Below are positions 15,880-24,433 of a stretch of 64,000 nt of DNA, piece by piece. The notes under the pieces are model-generated. The model saw only the letters and a list, made by a program, of their open reading frames with translations. It ran no database searches and was not told where the DNA came from. The number at the start of each line of letters is the position of its first letter. Position 1 is the first letter of the stretch. The stretch spans positions 1-64,000 of the forward strand of contig CAVROA010000023.1 of assembly GCA_963722715.1 (NCBI GenBank), given 5' to 3'. The translations under genes were made by a program, and so were the position numbers. The DNA comes from DASQGA01 sp963722715. GTDB taxonomy: Bacteria; Actinomycetota; Thermoleophilia; Gaiellales; Gaiellaceae.

Positions 15880-18167
15880 GCCCGGAGCTCGGCGTCGAAG
15901 CGCTCCGCCAGCGCCTCGACGATCCGCTCGCGGATCGACTTTGCGTCCTCGTCCGCAAGCGTGCGCTCGGGTGACTGGAACGCGACGCTGAGCGCGATCG
16001 ATTTCTTTCCCTCGGGGATCTGGCCACCTCGGTAGACGTCGAACACCGTCGCCTCGCGAAGCTCCGGCCCGGCGGCCTCGTGTGCCGTGGCGATCAGATC
16101 GCCCGCGAGCACGTCCTCGGGCACGACGAATGCGAGGTCCTGGTGGACGGCGGGGTAGGTGATCACGTCCTCGTAGTGGATGCGCTCCGGAATAGCGGCG
16201 AAGAGCGTCTCCAGGTCGAGCTCGAACGCCCCCCAGCCGCCTTCGAGGACATTCGGGTGAACTTCGCCCAGCCAGCCGGACTCGATGCGGGCGGCCTTGC
16301 CCGGATGGAGGAACGGCTCGGAGCCCTGCTCGAAGCGCGCCCCAACGTGCAGAGCGCGGTGGAGCGTCTCGACGACGCCCTTGGCAGCCGAGAACCCGCC
16401 CTCCAGCACCGCGCCGGCGTGCCATCGCTCGTCGGGAAGCTCCTCTCCGGTCGGAAGGTAGACCCGGGCGATCTCGAAGAGCCGGATGTCCTTGTTCCCG
16501 GCGTCCACGTTCAGCCGGGCCGCGTCGAGGAGGCCTTCGAGGAGGCTCGTCCGAAGCACAGCGTGCTCCGCGGAGAGGGGGACGGGCAAGCGGAGCGCGT
16601 CCGGATTGATGTCTCCACGGGCGAGGCTCCACGTGTAGGCCTCGGAGAGGCCACAGCCCACGAGCACGTCCTCGACCACGCGCCGCAGCCGCTGCTCCCG
16701 CGAGAGTCGGCCGAACATGGCACTTCGAAGCGGCAACGTGAAGGGCACCTTGTCGAGGCCGTGGATCCGCGCTACTTCCTCGACGAGGTCGACCTCCCGC
16801 GTCACGTCCCGTGCGCGCCAGGTCGGCACCACGACGTCCCAGTCGTCCGACACATCGAACCCGAGGCGTTCCAGGATTCGGCGCTGCTCGGCCTCGGGGA
16901 CGTCGATCCCGACGAGCCGGTTCGCCCGCTCGGGACGGAAGTGGATCACCGGGCGCTCCGGCAGCGTTCCCACCACCTCGCTCCGTCTCGGCTCGGCGAC
17001 GCCGGTGAGCTCCAGGAGGAGCTTCGTCGCGAGGGCGGCCGCCTGCGGGACCAGGTACGGATCTACCCCCTTCTCCCAGCGATTCGAGCCCTCGGTGCGG
17101 AGCGAATGCCGCTCGGAGCTTGCGAGGATCGAAGTCGGCTCGAAGTTCGCAGTCTCGAGGAGCACGTCGGTCGTCTCCTCGCCGATCTCGGTGTCGAGCC
17201 CGCCCATGATCCCCGCGAAGGCGACCGCCCGCTCCGCATCGGCGATCACGAGATCGGCGGGATCGAGCTTGCGTTGGGCGCCGTCGAGGGTGGTCAGCTC
17301 CTCGCCCGGCCGCGCCCTGCGTACGACGATTCGGCCTCCGGCCAGCTTGGAGTAGTCGAAGGCGTGCAGCGGGTTGCCGAGACCCAGCATCACGTAGTTG
17401 GTCACGTCCACGACATTCGAGATCGCCCGCACCCCCGCCGCCAGGAGGCGCGCGCGAAGCCAGGCCGGCGAGGGGCCGATCCGAACGCCCGAGAAGAGGC
17501 GGGCGTCGTAGCGCGGACAGCCTTCGAGATCCTCGATCTCGACCTGAACGGCCGGGTCGACCGGAGGCTCCGGAGCGCCCGGAGGGGGCCGAAGCTCGAG
17601 GTCGTAGAGGGCTGCGATCTCGCGCGCCATCCCGTAGACCGAGAGGAGGTCGGAGCGGTTTCCGGTCACCTCGATCTCCAGGATCTCCTGCGCCACCGGC
17701 AGGACGTCGGCCAGCGGCGTCCCGGGCTCGGCGCCGTCTTCCAGCACGAGGATGCCGCTCGAATCGGTGCCGAGCTCGAGCTCCTGCTCGGAGAGGATCA
17801 TCCCGTCGGAGACAGTGCCCCTGAGCTTGGCGCGCTCGAGCGTGCGGCCGTCCGGTAGCACGGCTCCCGGCAGCGCCACGGCGACCGTGGCGCCGGGACC
17901 GAAGTTCCAGGCGCCGCAGACGATCTGGCGCGGGTCGCCCTCCCCCACGTCGACCTGGCAGAGCTGGAGGCGGTCCGCGTTCGGATGCTTCCCGGCCTCC
18001 AGCACCCGTCCGATCTTGTAGAGGCCGAGGTTTCCGTCCGTGTCGGGGATGCCGCGGCGGATGATTCGATCGACCTCGGCCGTCGCGAGAGCGAGCCGGT
18101 CCGCAACCTCCTCGAGCGGAGAGGGAACGTCGACGTAGTCCTTGAGCCAGCCGACCGGAAGCTTCAA
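15876..18167 (-). CDS. pheT: Phenylalanyl-tRNA synthetase beta subunit
   Basis: 763 residues. N-terminal tRNA-binding OB domain (YKIGRVLEAGKHPNADRLQL, GTVSDGMILSEQELEL), B3/B4 editing region (SNVVDVTNYVMLGLGNPLHA), B5 domain (VGIDVPEAEQRRILERLGF), core, and a C-terminal ferredoxin-like anticodon-binding domain (VFDVYRGGQIPEGKKSIAL). TTG at 18167 overlaps the pheS stop as TTGA. Works as an alpha2beta2 enzyme with PheS to charge tRNA-Phe. Confidence 0.96.
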   Translation of the reverse strand: MKLPVGWLKDYVDVPSPLEEVADRLALATAEVDRIIRRGIPDTDGNLGLYKIGRVLEAGKHPNADRLQLCQVDVGEGDPRQIVCGAWNFGPGATVAVALPGAVLPDGRTLERAKLRGTVSDGMILSEQELELGTDSSGILVLEDGAEPGTPLADVLPVAQEILEIEVTGNRSDLLSVYGMAREIAALYDLELRPPPGAPEPPVDPAVQVEIEDLEGCPRYDARLFSGVRIGPSPAWLRARLLAAGVRAISNVVDVTNYVMLGLGNPLHAFDYSKLAGGRIVVRRARPGEELTTLDGAQRKLDPADLVIADAERAVAFAGIMGGLDTEIGEETTDVLLETANFEPTSILASSERHSLRTEGSNRWEKGVDPYLVPQAAALATKLLLELTGVAEPRRSEVVGTLPERPVIHFRPERANRLVGIDVPEAEQRRILERLGFDVSDDWDVVVPTWRARDVTREVDLVEEVARIHGLDKVPFTLPLRSAMFGRLSREQRLRRVVEDVLVGCGLSEAYTWSLARGDINPDALRLPVPLSAEHAVLRTSLLEGLLDAARLNVDAGNKDIRLFEIARVYLPTGEELPDERWHAGAVLEGGFSAAKGVVETLHRALHVGARFEQGSEPFLHPGKAARIESGWLGEVHPNVLEGGWGAFELDLETLFAAIPERIHYEDVITYPAVHQDLAFVVPEDVLAGDLIATAHEAAGPELREATVFDVYRGGQIPEGKKSIALSVAFQSPERTLADEDAKSIRERIVEALAERFDAELRA

Positions 18168-19159
18168 AATTGCCTCAGGAAGCGCAGGTCGTTCGTCCAG
18201 AAGAGCCGAACGTCGGGCACCCGGTGGCGGAGCTGGGCGATCCGCTCCAGCCCGAGCCCGAACGCGAAGCCGGAGACCTCCTCGGGGTCATAGCCGACCC
18301 ATTCGAGCACGGCCGGGTCGACCATGCCCGACCCGCCCATCTCGATCCAGCCCGAGTGCTTGCAGATCCGGCACCCTTCGCCGCCGCAGTTGAAGCACGA
18401 CACGTCAGGCTCCATGGAGGGCTCGGTGAACGGGAAGTAATGGGTGCGGAAGCGCACTTCCCGCTCCTCACCGAAGAGCGCTCGCATGAGGTAGAGGAGC
18501 GTGCCCTTCAGGTCCGCCATGGTCAGGCCCTTGTCGATCGCAAGGCCTTCGACCTGGTGGAAGATCGGGGAGTGGGTCGCGTCCGGCGTGTCGCGGCGAT
18601 ACACGCGACCGAGCGTCACGAGGTAGATCGGAGGAGGGCTCTCCTGCATCGCGTGGATCTGTCCTGGTGACGTCTCCGTGCGTAGGAGCGTGCGCTCGTT
18701 CAGGTAGAGCGACGCAAGGGGCGAGCGCGCCGGGTGCCAGAACGGGAAGTTCAGAGCGTCGAAGTTGTACTCGGTGGTCTCGACCTCACGGCCGTCGAGG
18801 ACGCGATACCCGAGACCGAGGAAGACGTCCTCGACCTCACGGCGGATGAGCGTGATCGGGTGCAGATGCCCACGCAGGGTTGCCGTGCCCGGCAGGGTCG
18901 GGTCGACGACGTCCTCCCGGAGGCTCCGGTCGAGCTCGTCTCGCTCGAGGCCTGCCTGCCTGTCGCCGAACGAGGTCTCGAGCCGCTCCCGGACGGCGTT
19001 CAGCGCCATGCCTGTCTCGCGATCGCGGACCTGCCGGAGCGCCTGCTTCAGATCGCTCTTGCGCCCCAGGAAGCGGACGCGCGCCTCGTCCAGGTCCTCG
19101 GTCGTCGAGGCGGCCGCAATCGCGCTTAACGCCTCGTTTTCAAGCTGGGCCGCGTCCAC
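18164..19159 (-). CDS. pheS: Phenylalanyl-tRNA synthetase alpha subunit
   Basis: 331 residues with an N-terminal coiled coil and a class II aminoacyl-tRNA synthetase core: motif 1/2 (GTATLRGHLHPITLIRREVE, GRVYRRDTPDATHSPIFHQ) and motif 3 (GFAFGLGLERIAQLRH). Cysteines FNCGGEGCRICKHSG before motif 3 follow the usual pattern. GTG at 19159. The gene heads pheST and faces a long, structured intergenic leader. Confidence 0.96.
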   Translation of the reverse strand: MDAAQLENEALSAIAAASTTEDLDEARVRFLGRKSDLKQALRQVRDRETGMALNAVRERLETSFGDRQAGLERDELDRSLREDVVDPTLPGTATLRGHLHPITLIRREVEDVFLGLGYRVLDGREVETTEYNFDALNFPFWHPARSPLASLYLNERTLLRTETSPGQIHAMQESPPPIYLVTLGRVYRRDTPDATHSPIFHQVEGLAIDKGLTMADLKGTLLYLMRALFGEEREVRFRTHYFPFTEPSMEPDVSCFNCGGEGCRICKHSGWIEMGGSGMVDPAVLEWVGYDPEEVSGFAFGLGLERIAQLRHRVPDVRLFWTNDLRFLRQF

Positions 19160-19327
19160 CCGAGCGAGCGTATCATCGGCTTATGAGCGTCTCTCGCCTT
19201 CGGCTCGCTCCCGCGGGGGCAACCATGTTTCCCCCGCGAGCCCCCTTCTTACAGTCCAACGTGGAGGAACCTCCCGGTTCCCCCACACCCCCTCCACACG
19301 CTCATAGGCCAAAGGTCGGCCTATGAG
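19160..19327. promoter_or_regulatory. Structured intergenic region between pheS and a methyltransferase
   Basis: CTCATAGGCC (19301-19310), loop AAAGGTC and GGCCTATGAG (19318-19327) form a perfect 10-bp hairpin holding the methyltransferase ATG in one arm and its Shine-Dalgarno-like AAAGG in the loop. A near-copy of the right arm, GGCTTATGAG (19178-19187), could pair with the same left arm instead. Further hairpins are GGAACC-TCCC-GGTTCC type (about 19266-19281) and a GC-rich one near 19203-19243. No T-box consensus was found. Likely a pheST attenuator or a control site of the divergent gene. Confidence 0.45.
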
Positions 19328-20042
19328 CACCTACGACCCCTTCGCGGAGATCTACGACGAGTGGGCGGCCGTGATGACCGAGGACGTCGCGTTCTACGTC
19401 GAGCTCGCCCGGGAAGCCGACGGGCCCATCGTCGAGCTCGGGGTCGGAACGGGGCGGGTCGCGATTCCCGTGGCGCGCGAAATCGGACGCCCGGTCCTCG
19501 GGATCGACTCGTCACCGGCGATGCTCGACCTCGCGCGCAAGGCGGCATCCGACGCCTCTGTCCAGGTCGAGCTCCGCGCGGGCGACATGCGCGAGCTCTC
19601 GCTGGACGAGCCCGCCGCGCTCATCTACTGCCCCTTTCGCGCGCTTCTCCACCTGCCGACCTGGGCCGACCGCCGCCGGCTCTTCGAACGGGTCGCCGCC
19701 TCGCTCCGGCCCGGCGGGCGTTTCGCCTGGAACGCATTCGTCTTCAACCCGCATCTCGCGGCCGCGAACGACGGCGTCGCGAAGCCGCACGTCCCAGGCT
19801 CGGAGCTTTGGGAGTACGTGGAGCAGGCGCCGGGCGACAACCGGGTCGACGTGACCGCTTTCGTCGGCGGTCCGGGGGCGAATCCCAGGAATGTTTCCCT
19901 GTGGTGGGTGAACCGCTCTGAATGGGAGGGCTTGCTGGACGTCTCCGGGTTGGAGACCGAGGCCCTCTACGGCTGGTTCGACCGGCGACCGTTCGACGAC
20001 CAGAGCCCGGAGTTCGTCTGGGTCGCGAGGAAGCCCGTCTGA
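19323..20042 (+). CDS. SAM-dependent class I methyltransferase (first of a tandem pair)
   Basis: 239 residues. Motif I VELGVGTGRVAIPVA and post-I VLGIDSSPAMLDLAR bind S-adenosylmethionine; CPFRALLHL and LRPGGRFAWNAF follow. Acceptor unknown. Start ATG lies in the arm of a 10-bp hairpin. A paralogue follows at once, sharing STYD, SLYD/IYD, GVGTGR, PFRALLHL and YGWFDRRP motifs. The stop is overlapped by the CTG of the paralogue. Confidence 0.85.
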   Translation: MSTYDPFAEIYDEWAAVMTEDVAFYVELAREADGPIVELGVGTGRVAIPVAREIGRPVLGIDSSPAMLDLARKAASDASVQVELRAGDMRELSLDEPAALIYCPFRALLHLPTWADRRRLFERVAASLRPGGRFAWNAFVFNPHLAAANDGVAKPHVPGSELWEYVEQAPGDNRVDVTAFVGGPGANPRNVSLWWVNRSEWEGLLDVSGLETEALYGWFDRRPFDDQSPEFVWVARKPV

Positions 20043-20737
20043 GCACCTACGACGCGATCGCAAGCCTCTACGACGCCTGGAGCCGAAGCGTCACGGAGGA
20101 CATCGAGTACTACGTCGAGGAGGCCGGCAAGGCCGGCTCACCGGTGGTCGAGCTGGGAGTCGGAACCGGGCGGATCGCGGTCCCGACCGCGCAGGCCGGG
20201 GTCCGTGTAATCGGCGTCGACTCCTCGGAAGGGATGCTGGAAGTCTGCCGGCGCCGCGCGAAGCGGGCAGGGGTCTCCGAGCTCCTCGACCTCCGGGTCG
20301 GAGACCTCACCGATCCGCCGGTGCCCGAGCGGGTCGCGCTCGTCACCTCCCCGTTCCGGGCGCTCCTGCACCTGAAATCCGATCCGGCCCGGCTGACCTC
20401 GCTGCGAGCCGCACGCGAGCTCCTCCTGCCCGGCGGCCGCTTCGTTTTCGACGTCTTCGCGCCGGGCGAAGACGACATCGAGGAAACGGATGGGCGCTGG
20501 CTCGAGCGCGAGCCGGGCATCTGGGAGCGCGCGGACTGGGACTCGGAGGCGCACGTGCTGACGCTTTCGGTGCGGGGAAACGGGGGCGAGACGACGATGG
20601 AGCTCGCCTGGCTTCGGCCCGAGCGCTGGCGCGAGCTTCTCGAGGAGGCAGGCTTCAGCGTCGTCGCAAGCTACGGCTGGTTCGACCGGCGGCCGTACAC
20701 GGGTGGCGAGGACACCGTCTGGGTCGCAGAGCGCTAG
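20039..20737 (+). CDS. SAM-dependent class I methyltransferase (second of a tandem pair), CTG start
   Basis: About 232 residues beginning (x)STYDAIASLYDAW, matching STYDPFAEIYDEW of the upstream paralogue. SAM site VELGVGTGRIAVPTA and VIGVDSSEGMLEVCR; later SPFRALLHL, LLPGGRFVFDVF, YGWFDRRPYTGG. Alignment with the paralogue places the start at CTG 20039, which forms CTGA with the upstream stop; the next upstream ATG-type codon would add about 38 out-of-family residues. Translational coupling probably supports the weak start. Methyl acceptor unknown. Confidence 0.82.
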   Translation: MSTYDAIASLYDAWSRSVTEDIEYYVEEAGKAGSPVVELGVGTGRIAVPTAQAGVRVIGVDSSEGMLEVCRRRAKRAGVSELLDLRVGDLTDPPVPERVALVTSPFRALLHLKSDPARLTSLRAARELLLPGGRFVFDVFAPGEDDIEETDGRWLEREPGIWERADWDSEAHVLTLSVRGNGGETTMELAWLRPERWRELLEEAGFSVVASYGWFDRRPYTGGEDTVWVAER

Positions 20738-20774
20738 GAGATCGCCTCATTAGCGTTCCTTCTCGCTCTGGCGG

Positions 20775-20803
20775 TTGACAGTCTCAGCAGGAGCTTCAAC
20801 ACT
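20775..20803 (+). promoter_or_regulatory. Candidate promoter for the secreted protease
   Basis: TTGACA (20775-20780) is a perfect -35; 17 bp later AACACT (20798-20803) is a weak -10. The protease ATG is 30 nt downstream. Confidence 0.45.
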
Positions 20804-20832
20804 CGAGGGTCAACGACAACAGGGGTGTCCAC

Positions 20833-21621
20833 ATGCGTGTACGTACATTCGGCCTGATCCTTACGTTGCTTGGCGCCATGCTCTTTCTCGCTGCGCCTGC
20901 GGGAGCGATCACAATGGGCCAGAACGACGGAGACCGTCATCCCAACGTCGGTGCGCTGATCGCCGAGTACGACACACCGGGTGTCAAAGACCTTCTCTGC
21001 ACCGGGACGCTTATCTCTCCGACGGTCTTCTTGACCGCAAGCCACTGCACGGAGTTCCTCCCCTCCGTCGGAGTCGATCCGGACGAGGTATGGGTGACGT
21101 TCGACTCGTCCTACGACTCGGGTTCGACCCTCATCGGCGGGACGTACTACACGCATCCCCAATACGGAGACTCGCCCGATACGCACGACATCGCCGTCGT
21201 CGTCCTCGACCATGCCGTCGCTCTGACGCCGGCAACCCTGCCCCGCTTGAACGAACTCGGGATCAGGCTTGGTAACAAGAGCTTGCGAAGGCAGCGGTTT
21301 ACTGCCGTCGGGTACGGAACGGCACGCGACATCAAGACCGGGGGCCCGAACGCGTTCTACTTTGACGGCGCCCGTCGCTTCGCGACCCAGAGTTTCCACA
21401 CGCTCGGGAAGATCTGGCTGCGCCTGAACATGAACCCCTCCACCGGCAGCGGGGGCACCTGCTACGGCGACTCGGGCGGGCCGCATTTCCTCGGTAACAC
21501 GAACAAGATCGTGTCGATCACGATCACGGGCGATACGGCTTGCCGCGCGACGGACGTGACCTACCGCCTCGACACGAGGTCGGCGCGTGCGTTCATGGGC
21601 GACTTCGTGACGCTTCCTTAG
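20833..21621 (+). CDS. Secreted trypsin-like serine protease
   Basis: 262 residues. Signal peptide at residues 1-25 (FGLILTLLGAMLFLAAPAGA). Chymotrypsin-fold triad: TASHC (His71), THDIAVV (Asp119), GGTCYGDSGGPH (Ser214), with the oxyanion GDSGG. Exported endopeptidase; no C-terminal anchor, so probably released. AGGGGTG lies 7 nt before the ATG. Inserted, with the methyltransferases, inside an otherwise conserved translation gene block. Confidence 0.92.
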   Translation: MRVRTFGLILTLLGAMLFLAAPAGAITMGQNDGDRHPNVGALIAEYDTPGVKDLLCTGTLISPTVFLTASHCTEFLPSVGVDPDEVWVTFDSSYDSGSTLIGGTYYTHPQYGDSPDTHDIAVVVLDHAVALTPATLPRLNELGIRLGNKSLRRQRFTAVGYGTARDIKTGGPNAFYFDGARRFATQSFHTLGKIWLRLNMNPSTGSGGTCYGDSGGPHFLGNTNKIVSITITGDTACRATDVTYRLDTRSARAFMGDFVTLP

Positions 21622-21630
21622 GTGAAGAGA

Positions 21631-21664
21631 GCTCCGGGGGCGGCTCCCAGGCCGTCCCCGGAGC
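21631..21664 (+). terminator. Hairpin after the protease
   Basis: GCTCCGGGG (21631-21639) pairs with CCCCGGAGC (21656-21664); an inner GCGGC/GCCGT extends it to 14 pairs including a G-U, with loop TCCCAG. No T-run, but a very stable stem directly after the stop. Confidence 0.55.
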
Positions 21665-21720
21665 GAAGCGCGATGGTTCGGGGAGCACATGCCGCCTTGT
21701 TGCGCCGAGTCAAGCCTTCT

Positions 21721-22107
21721 CTAGCGCCCCCATCCTTCAGGAGGGTCGATGCGACGGTGCTCGATGTGCCAGTACTCCCGCAGCTCCTGGCAGCGCCCGT
21801 CCTCCGCGAAGCGAAGGACGAGGCAGCCGGGCAGCGTGATCTCGTTCTCGCCGTCGCGCATCGTCGTCCACCACTCGACCGCGACCTTCGAGCCGGCCTC
21901 GATCGGCTCGCCGATCCTCACCTGGGTCTCGCGCTGCGACGAGGTGACGGTGCTCCAGTACTCCCGGATCCCTGCCGAGCCGACGCTCGGAGGCCGGAAA
22001 GGCGACGAGCGGTAGACGGCGTCCTCGGTGAAGAGCGCCACTGCCGCGTCGACGTCCGCCTGCTCCCAGGCTCTCCGGTAGGCCTCAAGCCATTCCCGCC
22101 TGGTCAC
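21721..22107 (-). CDS. SnoaL/NTF2-like protein
   Basis: 128 residues. WLEAYRRAWEQADVDAAVALFTEDAVYRSSPF followed by AGIREYWSTV and a beta sheet ending ELREYWHIEH is the standard NTF2-like cone fold (SnoaL_2 type). Members are ligand-binding proteins or small isomerases. GTG at 22107; 44 nt downstream of spoU, so probably at the end of that transcript. No catalytic residues can be assigned. Confidence 0.8.
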   Translation of the reverse strand: MTRREWLEAYRRAWEQADVDAAVALFTEDAVYRSSPFRPPSVGSAGIREYWSTVTSSQRETQVRIGEPIEAGSKVAVEWWTTMRDGENEITLPGCLVLRFAEDGRCQELREYWHIEHRRIDPPEGWGR

Positions 22108-22151
22108 TAGATGGCTGATCGGTAATTGGCGCGCATCTGATCAACCATCTT

Positions 22152-22871
22152 CTAGCCGAGTCTACGGCGCCGGAGCTCGTAGAGGGCGACGGCTCCGGCG
22201 ACGGCGACGTTCAGCGACTCGGCCGCGGGCTCCTGTGGAATCGTCACCTGCTCCTCGCAGCTCTCGAGCAGCTCGGGTGGAAGCCCTTCGCGCTCGGCTC
22301 CGAGGACGAATGTGCCCTCGCCAAGCCTGGCCTCCCAGAGCGGCTGCCCTCCCGACGCGACGAGGGCGAACCACGGCCGCGGCGCCTCGTCGAGGAGCCC
22401 GATCGGGACACGAAACACGGCCCCGGCCGAAGCGCGCAGGGCCTTGGGCGCCGTCGGATCGGCCGAGCCGCGCGAGAGCGCCACGAAGGCCGGTCCGAGT
22501 GCGTCTGCGGTCCGCAGAAGCGTCCCGAGGTTTCCCGGGTCGGCGACGTGCCAGAGGCCCAGCCCGATCGGCGCAGCAAATCCTCGCGGAAGGTCGGCCT
22601 GCCGGAAGACGGCGATCACGCGTGGAGGGTGGCCGAGCGTCGAGAGCTCGGCCATCAGGGCCGGCTGAACCTCCTCCGCCTGCCCGAGCCGGTCGGCGAG
22701 CGCCGGTCGCTCGGCGTCCACGAGCACCTCGACGGGCTCGATCCCCGCATCCAGAGCGGCTTCGACCAGGTCCTCGCCCTCGCAGACGAAGAGGCCGAGC
22801 TTTTCGCGCTGGCGCCGTCCCGCGAGCTTCCGGACGAGCTTCAAGCGGGCATTCGAGGCCGATGTGATCAC
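22152..22871 (-). CDS. SpoU/TrmH-family RNA 2'-O-methyltransferase
   Basis: 239 residues. N-terminal substrate-binding region (ITSASNARLKLVRKL, GLFVCEGEDLVEAAL) and a SPOUT knot with motif 1 DPGNLGTLLRTADALG, motif 2 VLGAEREGLPPELLE and motif 3 IPQEPAAESLNVAVAGAVAL. It methylates a ribose in rRNA or tRNA. GTG at 22871 overlaps the DUF2332 stop as GTGA; longer upstream starts would overlap that gene. Its position downstream of rplT and before pheST is the classical one. Confidence 0.9.
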   Translation of the reverse strand: MITSASNARLKLVRKLAGRRQREKLGLFVCEGEDLVEAALDAGIEPVEVLVDAERPALADRLGQAEEVQPALMAELSTLGHPPRVIAVFRQADLPRGFAAPIGLGLWHVADPGNLGTLLRTADALGPAFVALSRGSADPTAPKALRASAGAVFRVPIGLLDEAPRPWFALVASGGQPLWEARLGEGTFVLGAEREGLPPELLESCEEQVTIPQEPAAESLNVAVAGAVALYELRRRRLG

Positions 22872-23812
22872 GGAAGCCACTCCAGCCTGTTCGCGTGGCC
22901 GTCGAGCCTGGCCAGTCGGCGCCGCTCTCCCCCGGGCCATGTCTGGAGCTCGAGCACGAAGACGTAGAACCCGGGCGTCTCCTCGACCGACTCGTAGGAG
23001 AGCCAGGCAAGCGGCCCCTGGCTCCCCGCCTCCTCGATCTCCTCCCGCAGCAGCTCCCTGATGTCTCGGGACAGATAGACGACCGAAGCGGAGTGGTAGA
23101 CAACCGTAAGGGCGTCGTCCGGACGCTCGGCGAGCACCTTCGGCAGGAGCTCGACGTAGTCACCCTGGACGAGCTCGGGAGGGTTCTTTCGCACCACTTC
23201 GACCGCGCGGCGGAGGCGCTCGATGCGTTCCGGCTGGTCGGCCCAGACGAATGCCTCGAGCAGCGTCGCGCCCGCCTCGTCCCTGACGTCGACCGGATGG
23301 CGGTCGATCCCGAAGCGCCGGACGACGTCGACGTCACGCTCGAAGAGCTCGGCAGGGGGACCGCCTCGGGCGCGGCCTGACAGCTCGATCGGTGCGTCGG
23401 CCGGTCCCCAGACTGCGTCGGGATAGCGATAGCGATGGTGATCCCAGAAGAGGTTCAGTCCCGCGCTCGGGCCGAGCTCAACGAGCGAGAACCTGCTACT
23501 TCGGTCAGCGGCCGAGAGGAACCCGGGCAGGAGCCCCCAGCAACGCTGAACCTCGTTCGTCTGGACCGGCTGCTCGGCCACGAAGCGCGCGAGCTCGTCC
23601 GCGTAGCTCTCGAGCACGTCTCCGAAGGACGACCACGGGTCCTCCACCCGGCCGGTGAGGGCGAGATGATGAACCGCGGCAAAAACCTTGAGCGGCACTT
23701 CCCACCTCGGCTCATGGTCGGCCGCGATCCGAACGAGCCGCGGGTCGTCTGCGTACTCGCGCGCGAGGCTGGCGTAGAGCGGAGAGCCTCCCTGCTCGAA
23801 GTCCTCCGCCAT
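22868..23812 (-). CDS. DUF2332 family protein
   Basis: 314 residues. GSPLYASLAREYADD, VQTNEVQRCWGLLPGF, LVELGPSAGLNLFWDHHRY and YHSASVVYLS match DUF2332, a methyltransferase-like actinobacterial family of unknown role. ATG at 23812 is taken; an in-frame CTG 15 codons upstream is an alternative because the family often has a few more N-terminal residues. Sits between rplT and spoU. The sequence GAAGCCTGA occurs twice in the short gap before it. Confidence 0.8.
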   Translation of the reverse strand: MAEDFEQGGSPLYASLAREYADDPRLVRIAADHEPRWEVPLKVFAAVHHLALTGRVEDPWSSFGDVLESYADELARFVAEQPVQTNEVQRCWGLLPGFLSAADRSSRFSLVELGPSAGLNLFWDHHRYRYPDAVWGPADAPIELSGRARGGPPAELFERDVDVVRRFGIDRHPVDVRDEAGATLLEAFVWADQPERIERLRRAVEVVRKNPPELVQGDYVELLPKVLAERPDDALTVVYHSASVVYLSRDIRELLREEIEEAGSQGPLAWLSYESVEETPGFYVFVLELQTWPGGERRRLARLDGHANRLEWLP

Positions 23813-23860
23813 GCGGCGGAAGGCCTTCGGGATCGGCTCGCGGTCGCTCAGGCTTCTAGG

Positions 23861-24220
23861 TCAGGCTTCGAGCGCGGCTTTGGCCTCGGCCGCAATCTTG
23901 GAGAACGCCGCCGGGTCGCTGACCGCGATGTCCGCCAGCACCTTCCGGTCGAGATCGATCTCGGCTTTCCGGCAGCCGTTCACGAACTGGTTGTACGACA
24001 GGCCTTCGCGCCTCGCGGCGGCATTGATCCGAATGATCCAGAGGCGACGAAACACTCGCTTCTTGTTCTTCCGGTCGCGGTAGGCGTAGTTGTCCGAGTG
24101 AAGGAGCTGCTCCTTCGCCTTGCGATAGGAGACGCTGCTCTGGCCGACGTAGCCCTTGGCCTGCTCGAGGACCTTTCGGCGCTTCTTGCGCGCGTGGACG
24201 GATCGCTTTACACGAGGCAT
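23861..24220 (-). CDS. rplT: Ribosomal protein bL20
   Basis: 119 residues, full length. MPRVKRSVHARKKRRKVLEQ, GYVGQSS, RDRKNKKRVFRRLWIIRINA and GLSYNQFVNGC are standard. It binds 23S rRNA early in 50S assembly and in some bacteria represses its own operon. 18 nt after rpmI. Confidence 0.98.
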   Translation of the reverse strand: MPRVKRSVHARKKRRKVLEQAKGYVGQSSVSYRKAKEQLLHSDNYAYRDRKNKKRVFRRLWIIRINAAARREGLSYNQFVNGCRKAEIDLDRKVLADIAVSDPAAFSKIAAEAKAALEA

Positions 24221-24238
24221 TCGACTTCCCCTTCTCCG

Positions 24239-24433
24239 TCAGAGTCCGAGGAGGCGCCGCGCCTCGCGCTCGTCCTGCTTCGCGATCTCGTGATCGGTCG
24301 CGAACGCGCGCTTGCGCTTGGCGCTCTTCTTCTCGAGGTTGTGGCTCTTCATGGCGTGCCGGCGCAGGATCTTGCCCGTGCCGGTGACCTTGAAGCGCTT
24401 CTTCGCTGAGCTATTCGTTTTTTGCTTGGGCAC
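24239..24433 (-). CDS. rpmI: Ribosomal protein bL35
   Basis: 64 residues. The family begins MPKQKT; here GTG CCC AAG CAA AAA ACG at 24433 gives exactly that, so I prefer it to the ATG four codons upstream. KTNSSAKKRFKVTGTGKILR and the basic C terminus are typical. The gene overlaps the end of infC by 23 nt. Confidence 0.95.
   Translation of the reverse strand: MPKQKTNSSAKKRFKVTGTGKILRRHAMKSHNLEKKSAKRKRAFATDHEIAKQDEREARRLLGL

Noticed and set aside
16080..17858. 592-residue plus-strand open frame opposite pheT
   Set aside because: Arg/Asp/His-rich mirror of a high-GC gene; no domain and no ribosome site.
19160..19322. T-box riboswitch in front of pheST
   Set aside because: The conserved T-box sequence and antiterminator bulge were not found.
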